Below are positions 1-5,346 of a DNA stretch of 5,663 nucleotides, in pieces. Position 1 is the stretch's first letter; the number at the start of each line of letters is the position of its first letter. A program made the position numbers and the translations under genes. The DNA comes from an uncultured Atopobium sp. (lineage in GTDB: Bacteria; Actinomycetota; Coriobacteriia; Coriobacteriales; Atopobiaceae). A model generated the notes under the pieces. The model was not told the DNA's origin. It ran no database searches and saw nothing but the letters and a program-made list of their open reading frames with translations. The stretch lies in the NCBI GenBank assembly GCA_937926845.1, contig CALBBS010000139.1, positions 1 to 5,663 on the forward strand, in the 5' to 3' direction.

Positions 1-1
1 T

Positions 2-643
2 GGCCTTGTCTACCCAGAGCTCAACGTTATGCAGGTTCGCGCTATTGCAAGCGCAGCTGCAGAGCTCAAGCGCGTTGGTCTTGACCCTCGCCCAGAGATC
101 ATGGTTCCTCTGGTTGGCTTTGAAGAGGAGCTCATCCAGGTCCGTGAAGAGGTTGAGCAGACCATCAAGCAGGTTGCTGACGAGTACGGTGTTGAGCTCA
201 ACATCCCAGTTGGTACCATGATCGAGCTTCCACGTGCAGCTATTATGTCTGAGGAGATTGCTAAGCACGCAGACTTCTTCTCCTTCGGTACTAACGACCT
301 CACCCAGACTTGCCTTGGCTTCTCTCGTGACGACGTTGAGTCCGCATTCATGCCTCTCTATCTTGAGCGCAAGATTGTTAAGACCAACCCATTTGCAACC
401 CTTGATAAGGGTGTCGCAGAGCTTGTCCGTATGGGCGTTGAGGGTGGCCGTAAGGGTAATCCTAACCTCACCATTGGTGTCTGCGGTGAGACTGGCGGCG
501 ATCCAGAGTCCATTCACATGTACTACAACCTTGGTCTTGACTATGTCTCCTGCTCACCATACCGTGTACCAATTGCACGTCTTGCTGCAGCACAGGCTAA
601 GATTCAGGCTAACGGTGGTCCACAGAAGATTGCTACTAAGTAG
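2..643 (+). CDS. ppdK: Pyruvate, phosphate dikinase, C-terminal part (5' end outside window)
   Basis: This cytosolic enzyme interconverts pyruvate + ATP + Pi and phosphoenolpyruvate + AMP + PPi, and in fermenting anaerobes it often serves glycolysis. The frame is open from base 2 and gives 213 residues, roughly the last quarter of an ~880-residue enzyme, covering the C-terminal part of the PEP/pyruvate-binding TIM barrel. It opens with YPELNVMQVRAI, the family's YPE-x5-Q-x-RAI segment. Visible active-site motifs are GTMIELPRA (metal-binding Glu, codon 224-226), FFSFGTNDLTQ (Asn codon 293-295, then the metal-binding Asp) and VCGETGGDP (catalytic Cys, codon 482-484). It ends with the family signature YVSCSPYRVPIARLAAAQA. 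The Glu-Asn and Asn-Cys distances (23 and 63 residues) equal those of the Clostridium symbiosum enzyme as I recall it. The CGE motif carries Thr where most relatives have His. Codon use is strongly biased, as in a highly expressed gene. A terminator follows 31 bases after the stop. Confidence 0.95.
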   Translation, partial: GLVYPELNVMQVRAIASAAAELKRVGLDPRPEIMVPLVGFEEELIQVREEVEQTIKQVADEYGVELNIPVGTMIELPRAAIMSEEIAKHADFFSFGTNDLTQTCLGFSRDDVESAFMPLYLERKIVKTNPFATLDKGVAELVRMGVEGGRKGNPNLTIGVCGETGGDPESIHMYYNLGLDYVSCSPYRVPIARLAAAQAKIQANGGPQKIATK

Positions 644-674
644 GTTTTCTTCTAGACTCACTGCAACAAACTCT

Positions 675-701
675 AGAGGGCGACTTCGGTCGCCCTCTTT
701 T
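675..701 (+). terminator. Intrinsic terminator of ppdK
   Basis: A perfect 10-bp stem (AGAGGGCGAC / GTCGCCCTCT) closes a TTCG tetraloop in the especially stable C(UUCG)G context. It is followed by a short T run at 698-701. It should end the ppdK transcript. The T run overlaps the proposed -35 element of the next gene. Confidence 0.93.
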
Positions 702-727
702 GCTAGATAGAAATATCCTGCTATTAT
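700..727 (+). promoter_or_regulatory. Probable sigma-A-type promoter of dgt
   Basis: The -35 candidate is TTGCTA (700-705, four of six matches to TTGACA). A 16-base spacer leads to the -10 TATTAT (722-727, five of six matches to TATAAT). An extended -10 TG at 719-720 is also present. Transcription would be expected to start near base 734, only a few bases before the ATG at 737, which favours translation from the ATG at 758. The -35 lies in the T run of the ppdK terminator, so little DNA separates the two units. This is a consensus match only. Confidence 0.6.
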
Positions 728-746
728 GAGGTAAAGATGCAGGTAC

Positions 747-754
747 AAGGAGGT
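747..754 (+). promoter_or_regulatory. Strong ribosome binding site that decides the dgt start
   Basis: AAGGAGGT is a full match to the anti-Shine-Dalgarno sequence, ending 3 bases before the ATG at 758. It lies inside the extra reading frame that would result from the in-frame ATG at 737, so it argues for the shorter protein. Confidence 0.85.
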
Positions 755-757
755 TCT

Positions 758-1816
758 ATGTTATCCATTAGACGAGAAGATCTTGAAGCTCGCGAGCATC
801 AAATCTTATCTCCTGAAGCGGCTTTTTCTGATCAAAGTAAAGGTCGTGCGATTACAGAGGAACCTGACCAGTACCGTACCTGTTATCAGTGTGATAGAGA
901 CCGTATTTTGCATAGTAAGAGTTTCAGAAGACTTGCTCACAAGACACAGGTTTTTCTCGCCCCAGAAGGGGACCACTATAGGACTCGTCTTATCCATACG
1001 CTTGAGGTTTCTCAGATTGCACGCTCAATTGCGCGTCCTCTTGGCTTAAACGAAGACCTAACTGAGGCAATTGCACTTGGACATGATTTAGGTCATACGC
1101 CGTTTGGTCATATTGGCGAGAAGGCGCTTTCGCACGCCATTAGCCTGTATAGAGGAATGGACCCCGACGCTCCAGGAAATGAGTATATTTTTGCCCATAA
1201 TCAGCAGAGTGCTCGCATTGTTGAGTATCTGGAGAAAGATGGACAAGGTCTTAATCTTTCTCATGAGGTTATTGATGGAATTAGATGCCATTCAGGTAAT
1301 CTACGTGCAGAAACAGCAGAAGGAAGAATTGTTGCCATTTCGGACCGCATTGCGTATGTAACGCACGATATTGATGACGCAAAACGAGCAGGACTTCTTT
1401 CGGAGGAGTATCTTCCAACTGAAGCTCGTGAGGTTTTAGGAAATAGCTCACCTGAGCGCATTGAAAACATGGTTCACGATATTGTCTCTGAGAGCTCTCG
1501 CGTAGGCGATATTAAAATGACCGACTCTATGTGGGGCGCCATGATGACCATGAGAGCATTTCTGTTTGCTAATCTGTACGCATCAGGCGATGCAAAATAT
1601 GAAGAGCCAAAGGCATATGACCTTATCATTGAGCTGTTTGATTACTTTGTTAACCATTTAGATGAGGTTCCTGCAGAATACAAGTGTCATGACTTTGATC
1701 ATCCAGAGATTCAAGTAGCGGATTACGTGTCTGGTATGACCGATAGGTATGCAACAAGGATTTTTGAAGACCTTCGCTTGCCTCGTTCCTGGGGTAAGAG
1801 AAGATATGTAAAGTAA
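758..1816 (+). CDS. dgt: Deoxyguanosinetriphosphate triphosphohydrolase-like HD-domain protein
   Basis: The family hydrolyses dNTPs, classically dGTP to deoxyguanosine plus triphosphate, so it acts in cytosolic nucleotide-pool control. The protein is 352 residues, matching the shorter dGTPase-like class. The N-terminal part has RDRILHSKSFRRLAHKTQVF (about 47-66), a typical dGTPase signature. HD-domain metal ligands are visible as His80 in RLIHTLEV, His109-Asp110 in LGHDLGHTPFGH, and probably Asp196 in ISDRIAYVTHD. GIRCHSGN (175-181) is also family-typical. The start at 758 is chosen because of the perfect AAGGAGGT before it. An in-frame ATG at 737 would add seven residues but sits at the predicted transcription start. 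In many Gram-positives this gene lies beside dnaG and the main sigma factor gene, but here the next gene is rplS. Substrate preference cannot be read from sequence. No convincing terminator follows, so some read-through into rplS is possible. Confidence 0.92.
   Translation: MLSIRREDLEAREHQILSPEAAFSDQSKGRAITEEPDQYRTCYQCDRDRILHSKSFRRLAHKTQVFLAPEGDHYRTRLIHTLEVSQIARSIARPLGLNEDLTEAIALGHDLGHTPFGHIGEKALSHAISLYRGMDPDAPGNEYIFAHNQQSARIVEYLEKDGQGLNLSHEVIDGIRCHSGNLRAETAEGRIVAISDRIAYVTHDIDDAKRAGLLSEEYLPTEAREVLGNSSPERIENMVHDIVSESSRVGDIKMTDSMWGAMMTMRAFLFANLYASGDAKYEEPKAYDLIIELFDYFVNHLDEVPAEYKCHDFDHPEIQVADYVSGMTDRYATRIFEDLRLPRSWGKRRYVK
1113..1123 (+). repeat. Copy 1 of recurring word TTGGCGAGAAG (in dgt)
   Basis: An exact copy of the 11-base word, read in the dgt frame as I-G-E-K. 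The same 10-base core occurs four more times in the window, twice on each strand of yraN and comM taken together. Confidence 0.7.
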
Positions 1817-1835
1817 GTTTTCTGCAAACTAACCC

Positions 1836-1864
1836 TTGTACAGCTGAATATATTCACGTATACT
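1836..1864 (+). promoter_or_regulatory. Probable promoter of rplS
   Basis: TTGTAC (1836-1841), a 17-base spacer and TATACT (1859-1864, five of six to TATAAT) form a plausible sigma-A-type promoter. Transcription would start near 1871, leaving a leader of about 60 bases before the L19 start. The -35 is weak (only TTG matches in register). Confidence 0.5.
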
Positions 1865-1885
1865 TTCCGTCTGTGTGTTAACTAT

Positions 1886-1911
1886 GTGTCGTTCGCAGGA
1901 AGCGTCGGCAC
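1886..1911 (+). promoter_or_regulatory. Leader hairpin upstream of rplS
   Basis: The predicted 5' leader can fold into GTGTCG (1886-1891) pairing with CGGCAC-type bases at 1906-1911 (one G-U pair). A small internal loop then leads to CGC (1894-1896) pairing with GCG (1902-1904) around an AGGAA loop. The ribosome binding site and start lie 11 or more bases further on. Ribosomal protein genes often carry such autoregulatory leader structures, and an L19 leader is known in Firmicutes. Whether this one is homologous cannot be judged from a single sequence. Confidence 0.35.
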
Positions 1912-1930
1912 CTCTAGAGATGAGGAAACA

Positions 1931-2272
1931 ATGGACTACATTCGCGCTATTGAGCGTCAGCAGATCCGCGAGGACATTCCTGAGGTCCGCGTTGGTGACA
2001 ACGTAAAGGTTCACTATCGCATCGTCGAGGGTGACCGTACTCGTGAGCAGGTCTTCCAGGGTGACATCATTCGTCTTTCCGGCGAGGGTTCCCGTGAGAC
2101 TTTTACCGTTCGTAAGATCAGCTTTGGCATTGGTGTTGAGCGTACTTTCCCACTTCACTCACCAAAGATTGCTAAGCTTGAGGTTCTTCGCCACGGTGTT
2201 GTTCACCGCGCTAAGCTCTACTTCCTGCGCGATCGTGTTGGTAAGGCTGCTCGTCTTCGCGAGAAGCGCTAA
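1931..2272 (+). CDS. rplS: 50S ribosomal protein L19 (bL19)
   Basis: This is a structural protein of the large ribosomal subunit, located near the interface with the 30S subunit. It has 113 residues, the normal family length (about 115). It starts MDYIRAIERQQIREDIPEV. Family-typical segments follow: VRVGDNVKVHYRIVEGDRTREQVFQGDII, then FTVRKISFGIGVERTFPLHSPKI and RAKLYFLRDRVGKAARLREK. The ATG at 1931 is chosen because GAGGAA at 1922-1927 precedes it and because L19 proteins normally begin near MD-IR-IE. An in-frame GTG at 1886 would add 15 unrelated residues and has no ribosome binding site. Codons are highly biased (CGT/CGC Arg, GGT/GGC Gly, CTT/CTC Leu), as expected for a ribosomal protein. 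It has its own promoter and terminator here, so it appears largely monocistronic rather than part of an rpsP-rimM-trmD-rplS operon. Confidence 0.97.
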   Translation: MDYIRAIERQQIREDIPEVRVGDNVKVHYRIVEGDRTREQVFQGDIIRLSGEGSRETFTVRKISFGIGVERTFPLHSPKIAKLEVLRHGVVHRAKLYFLRDRVGKAARLREKR

Positions 2273-2291
2273 TCAACTTCATATACTCTTT

Positions 2292-2316
2292 AAAGCCGCC
2301 TCTGGGCGGCTTTTTT
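2292..2316 (+). terminator. Intrinsic terminator of rplS
   Basis: A perfect 9-bp stem (AAAGCCGCC / GGCGGCTTT) with a four-base TCTG loop runs into a six-T tract at 2311-2316, 19 bases after the rplS stop. It is a textbook rho-independent terminator on the + strand. Confidence 0.94.
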
Positions 2317-2346
2317 AGTACCATAGTCGTGTAGTTTGGAGAAAAC

Positions 2347-3120
2347 ATGGCTGATTCTGCTAAAGACATACTTGCTCGTTTAAGCGATGCCCCAGAGACT
2401 GAGGTATGCGAACTCATAGCTCGTTATAGCGAGGACCCCCGTAAACAGGTTATCAAGGCTCTAGAATCAGCTAAAAAGCGCATTGAAAAAGAACATTCCG
2501 AGAAGAACCGTGTAGAAGAAATGTATCGCTTTCAGAAGGAGCTTTCTGGGGGCGGACTTGTTGTTGGTGTTGATGAGGTGGGCAGAGGTTCTGTAGCTGG
2601 TCCTTTAACGGTTTGTGCGGTATGTTTGCCAGAGGATCCTATCATCTATGGACTAAACGATTCCAAAAAATTAACCGCAACAAAGCGAGAAATTCTAGCG
2701 GCACAAATTCAAGAAGTTGCTACAGCAATTGGCATTGCTCATATTGCTCCTCAAAGAATTGATGAAGTTGGCATGGCACAGTGTTTAAAAGACGCTATGC
2801 TTCAGGCTGTCAAAAACACAGGTATTGAGCCTGAATGCGTCTTGATTGATGGAAATCCTATGCATATCCACCCCAAAGAAAAGACTCTTGTTAAGGGTGA
2901 TGCACGCATTGCTTCTATTGCTGCCGCTTCAATTGTGGCAAAGGTAACAAGAGATGCTCTAATGGTTGCCTATGACGAGGAGTACCCCGGCTATCACCTG
3001 GCAGAATGTAAAGGATATGCCTCTGCTGAACACATTGAAGCTATTGGTGAGATGGGACTTTCTCCCATACATCGTGCATCGTTTTGTGGAAACTTTGTTA
3101 AGACGCAAAGACTGTTTTAA
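2347..3120 (+). CDS. rnhB: Ribonuclease HII
   Basis: This cytosolic endonuclease cuts the RNA strand of RNA-DNA hybrids and nicks at single ribonucleotides left in DNA. It has 257 residues. The four acidic catalytic residues are all present: Asp76 and Glu77 in GVDEVGRG, Asp168 in VLIDGN and Asp185 in VKGDARIASIAAASIVAKVTRD. The GRG loop (79-81), LNDSKKL (103-109) and the Tyr of KGY (222-224) match the family's nick- and hybrid-recognition residues. A charged, helical N-terminal extension of about 70 residues precedes the catalytic domain. It resembles that of the 255-residue Bacillus subtilis enzyme and is absent from the 198-residue Escherichia coli one. GGAG at 2338-2341 stands five bases before the ATG. 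I see no clear promoter in the 30 bases after the rplS terminator, so expression may depend on a weak promoter or read-through. Codon use is more A/T-rich than in rplS. Confidence 0.96.
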   Translation: MADSAKDILARLSDAPETEVCELIARYSEDPRKQVIKALESAKKRIEKEHSEKNRVEEMYRFQKELSGGGLVVGVDEVGRGSVAGPLTVCAVCLPEDPIIYGLNDSKKLTATKREILAAQIQEVATAIGIAHIAPQRIDEVGMAQCLKDAMLQAVKNTGIEPECVLIDGNPMHIHPKEKTLVKGDARIASIAAASIVAKVTRDALMVAYDEEYPGYHLAECKGYASAEHIEAIGEMGLSPIHRASFCGNFVKTQRLF

Positions 3121-3167
3121 TACATCCAATTTAAGCAACCAGATTAACTTTCAGACGCAAATATGGA

Positions 3168-3201
3168 CCCGTTCATTCAAAGAGGATTGAACGGGCTTTT
3201 T
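3168..3201 (+). terminator. Intrinsic terminator of rnhB
   Basis: CCCGTTCA (3168-3175) pairs perfectly with TGAACGGG (3188-3195). After one mismatch, two more pairs form, leaving a six-base loop. A CTTTTT tract follows at 3196-3201. This separates rnhB from the yraN unit. The 3' arm (3191-3198) is also complementary to 3212-3219. Confidence 0.85.
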
Positions 3202-3219
3202 CTATAGCCGCAAGCCCGT
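3191..3219 (+). repeat. Second inverted repeat sharing an arm with the rnhB terminator
   Basis: ACGGGCTT (3191-3198) and AAGCCCGT (3212-3219) are perfectly complementary with a 13-base spacer. The first arm is the 3' half of the upstream terminator stem, so the two hairpins cannot form at once. No T run follows directly; six Ts occur at 3229-3234, ten bases later. Confidence 0.6.
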
Positions 3220-3332
3220 AATATCAAATTTTTTACTTTCGTCAGAATCATTACGCTGTTTAGACAGACAGCAGTCAAGTTAGTGTCAAAGTGCTCCTGC
3301 AAACTGAACTCTCCCACAATGAAAGGAGAGTT

Positions 3333-3851
3333 ATGAGCAAGAAAGACACAAGCAAGTATCCAGGTTCTTTGCCTAATGAAGTAGAGGAGAAACCCTCACC
3401 ACAGGAGGAGCCAAAAGATCAGGACAAGGTTTCTGAAGAGGACAACGCACAAGAGGGAAGAATTCCGCTAGAAGAGATGTCTTCTCGCCAAATTGGCGAG
3501 AAAGGCGAGGAGATTGCAGCAAAATACCTCATCAAAAGAGGCTACAAAATTATCCAAACTAACTGGACGTGTCAGATTGGTGAGGTTGATATTGTTGCTC
3601 AAGATGGTGATAACGTTGTGCTTGTTGAGGTAAAGACAAGACGTATTTTGAACAAAGACGATAGCATCATGCCTGAGCTGGCCGTAAATAGGGCAAAGCA
3701 GGAAAAATACAGAACGCTTGCACTTATGTATGCAGCGCTTCATCCAGCACTTACCTCTATTAGATTTGATATTGTTGCTATTAATCTTGTAGCTCCAAGC
3801 ACAGCAAGCCTAAGGCATTTAATTGGGGCATTTAGCTGGGATGAGCAATGA
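3333..3851 (+). CDS. yraN: YraN/UPF0102 family nuclease-fold protein
   Basis: This family has a restriction-endonuclease-like fold, and its exact substrate is not established. The protein is 172 residues. Residues 1-48 are an acidic, Pro/Glu/Lys-rich, probably disordered stretch. The conserved core begins near residue 49: IGEKGEEIAAKYLIKRGYKI (54-73), then IGEVDIVAQDGD (82-93) with Asp86, and LVEVKTR (97-103) with Glu99 and Lys101. Together these give the D-(E)xK nuclease-like signature. The start at 3333 follows AAAGGAGAG (3322-3330), a strong ribosome binding site. UPF0102 proteins are usually about 120 residues, and Met49 (ATG 3477) would give 124, but only a weak GAAGAG precedes it. A terminator separates this gene from rnhB, and I could not find a convincing promoter in 3202-3322. 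The stop overlaps the comM start by 4 bases (ATGA), implying translational coupling. Confidence 0.9.
   Translation: MSKKDTSKYPGSLPNEVEEKPSPQEEPKDQDKVSEEDNAQEGRIPLEEMSSRQIGEKGEEIAAKYLIKRGYKIIQTNWTCQIGEVDIVAQDGDNVVLVEVKTRRILNKDDSIMPELAVNRAKQEKYRTLALMYAALHPALTSIRFDIVAINLVAPSTASLRHLIGAFSWDEQ
3481..3502. repeat. Copies 2 and 3 of the word, as a near-perfect palindrome in yraN
   Basis: TTCTCGCCAA (3482-3491), one central A, then TTGGCGAGAA (3493-3502) form a perfect 10-bp inverted repeat. C3481 extends the left copy to the full 11-mer. It encodes SSRQIGEK at the border of the disordered tail and the conserved core, five bases after the possible internal start ATG 3477. As RNA it could form a 9-bp stem with a three-base loop. 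Confidence 0.8.
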
Positions 3852-5344
3852 GCCAAGCAACCATCTGCGTTCATACAGCAACTCTTAGAGGAATTGAGGC
3901 AATACCTGTAGATGTGGAAGTGGGTATTTCAGGCGGCATACCTGGAATAACCATCGTTGGTATGCCCGACGGATCCATTATGGAATCTCGTTCTCGTGTG
4001 CGCTGCTCACTAAAAGCTGCTGGTTTTACCATCCCTCGATTACTGGTAACAATCAATTTGACGCCTGCAGATATAAAAAAGACAGGTACTGGATTTGATT
4101 TGCCTATAGCCGTTGCTATTCTTGCAGCTACTGGACAGATTCCTCAAGAGATTGTGCATAACAGGCTGTTTGTTGGAGAACTCTCATTAAACGGCAGAAT
4201 CTCTTCAGTTAGAGGTATGGCAGCGTATGCAATGCTTGCTAAGAAGCTGGGAATGAAACTCATCTCCTCTTCAGATTGCAATTTGTTTGGTTCTGACTGG
4301 AGTCACGTCATAGGAATTCAATCATTGCTCAACTTGAGTTTAAGAGATCAATCATTCTGTAAGCCATTGGTTCAGCGTAAGCATTCTGCTGAAACAGTAA
4401 TGCTCAGCGAGAATTTAGACTTTGAAGAGGTGATTGACCAGGAATTAGTCAAGCGAGCTATCGTAATCGCAGCCACAGGAAACCTGGGGATGCTCATGAT
4501 TGGCCCGCCAGGTGCAGGTAAAACAATGCTTGCTAAAAGAATTCCAACTATCCTCCCAGAACTTTCTAAAGAAGAGCGCGATGAGGTATTGCTCATACAT
4601 TCTGTAGCGGGGTGCGAAACAGATTCTATTCAAGCAGGTGTACGGCCCTTTAGGTCTCCTCATCATTCAGCTTCTGTAGCAGGCATGATTGGAGGTGGCA
4701 GACCTGTCATCCCAGGCGAAATTTCTCTTGCCCATAAAGGCGTGCTCTTTTTAGATGAGTTGCCCGAGTTTGCTTCTAATACGCTGCAGGTTTTACGTCA
4801 GCCAATCGAAGATGGATATGTACGTCTTGCGCGAGTGGATGGTATCTATAAGTTTCCTTCTCAGTTCCAGCTCATCGCTGCAGCTAATCCCTGTCCCTGC
4901 GGATACTTTGGAGATAAAACTCACACCTGCAAGTGCTCTCCAGGAAAGATTTCTACGTATCAATCAAAAATTGGAGGTCCTTTAATGGATCGAATAGATA
5001 TTGTGTGTGATGTGGCCCGACCTTCTTCTGATCGAGTAATTCAAGGTGAGCTAGGACTCACTTCAGCAGGTATGCGCTCACTTGTTGTCTCTGGCAGAGA
5101 CTTTGCTTCTTGGCGAGAAGAGCGTGGAGTAGATGGCACTTCTCGCCAAAAGTACGTGGAGAGCTTTGATGAATCGGCATTGCAGATGCTTCATAGATTT
5201 GCTCGTGGACTTCATTTAGGAGGTAGAGCAATAACGCGTACCTGCAGGGTTGCAAGGACTATCGCAGACATTGCTCACCATGAAAAAGTGACAAAAGACG
5301 ACGTATCTGAAGCGGTTGCCTATAGGTCTCGTTCTTTGGAGTAG
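3848..5344 (+). CDS. comM: ComM/YifB family AAA+ ATPase (Mg-chelatase-like), competence-associated
   Basis: In Vibrio and relatives ComM is a hexameric DNA helicase that drives branch migration during natural transformation. Many non-competent bacteria also keep it. The protein is 498 residues, normal length. An N-terminal ChlI/Lon-protease-like domain (about 20-140) contains GITIVGMPDGSIMESRSRVR and TINLTPADIKKTGTGFDLPIA. The AAA+ core (about 190-395) has Walker A GPPGAGKT (219-226), Walker B GVLFLDELPEF (298-308), and sensor-1 Asn347. It also has a likely zinc site, Cys349, Cys351, Cys361 and Cys363, in NPCPCGYFGD to CKC. The likely arginine finger is Arg382 in GPLMDRIDI. The C-terminal Mg_chelatase_C region runs to the end with GGRAITRTCRVARTIAD. 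All ATPase residues are intact. It starts inside the yraN stop codon and ends 2 bases before dprA, so the three are probably one transcript. The linker around codons for 419-434 carries an 11-bp inverted repeat. Confidence 0.96.
   Translation: MSQATICVHTATLRGIEAIPVDVEVGISGGIPGITIVGMPDGSIMESRSRVRCSLKAAGFTIPRLLVTINLTPADIKKTGTGFDLPIAVAILAATGQIPQEIVHNRLFVGELSLNGRISSVRGMAAYAMLAKKLGMKLISSSDCNLFGSDWSHVIGIQSLLNLSLRDQSFCKPLVQRKHSAETVMLSENLDFEEVIDQELVKRAIVIAATGNLGMLMIGPPGAGKTMLAKRIPTILPELSKEERDEVLLIHSVAGCETDSIQAGVRPFRSPHHSASVAGMIGGGRPVIPGEISLAHKGVLFLDELPEFASNTLQVLRQPIEDGYVRLARVDGIYKFPSQFQLIAAANPCPCGYFGDKTHTCKCSPGKISTYQSKIGGPLMDRIDIVCDVARPSSDRVIQGELGLTSAGMRSLVVSGRDFASWREERGVDGTSRQKYVESFDESALQMLHRFARGLHLGGRAITRTCRVARTIADIAHHEKVTKDDVSEAVAYRSRSLE
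5110..5149. repeat. Copies 4 and 5 of the word, as an inverted pair in comM
   Basis: TTGGCGAGAAG (5110-5120) and CTTCTCGCCAA (5139-5149) are perfect 11-bp inverted repeats separated by 18 bases. They lie in the part of comM encoding SWREERGVDGTSRQK, a poorly conserved linker before the C-terminal domain, where the protein sequence is unlikely to force the bases. Confidence 0.8.
5338..5341 (+). promoter_or_regulatory. Ribosome binding site of dprA inside the comM end
   Basis: GGAG lies within the last comM codons, five bases before the dprA ATG. An in-frame TAG at 5323-5325 with no ATG, GTG or TTG between it and 5347 makes this ATG the only possible start in the frame. Confidence 0.75.
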
Positions 5345-5346
5345 CA

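Noticed and set aside
10..351. Open minus-strand frame antisense to ppdK
   Set aside because: It is the shadow of a codon-biased coding strand, encodes a low-complexity Ser/Arg-rich product and has no supporting signals.
726..734. Two-codon ATG-AGG-TAA unit before dgt
   Set aside because: It overlaps the proposed -10 and lies before or at the predicted transcription start, so it would not be transcribed intact.
788..797. Perfect palindrome GCTCGCGAGC early in dgt
   Set aside because: A single 10-base palindrome is unremarkable in 5.7 kb, and I found no second copy.
954..963. Possible sixth copy of the repeated word (TTCTCGCC followed by CC)
   Set aside because: It matches only 8 of 10 bases and encodes a conserved dGTPase segment, so it is not counted.
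1816..1830. Hairpin AGTTT / AAACT after dgt as a terminator
   Set aside because: It has only five A/T-rich pairs and no T tract, too weak to call.
1886..1930. In-frame GTG start giving L19 a 15-residue N-terminal extension
   Set aside because: No ribosome binding site precedes it, the extra residues do not resemble L19, and the ATG at 1931 has GAGGAA before it and the normal family start.
3202..3322. Promoter or small RNA in the yraN leader, including a 7-bp hairpin at 3255-3272
   Set aside because: No -10/-35 pair with good spacing was found, and the hairpin is short with no further support, so nothing specific can be claimed.
3291..3332. In-frame GTG start adding 14 residues to YraN
   Set aside because: ATG 3333 has a strong AAAGGAGAG site and the upstream GTG has none.
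3319..3336. Five-codon mini-ORF (MKGEL) whose stop overlaps the yraN ATG
   Set aside because: It has no ribosome binding site of its own, and its codons simply span the yraN Shine-Dalgarno sequence, so it is probably accidental.
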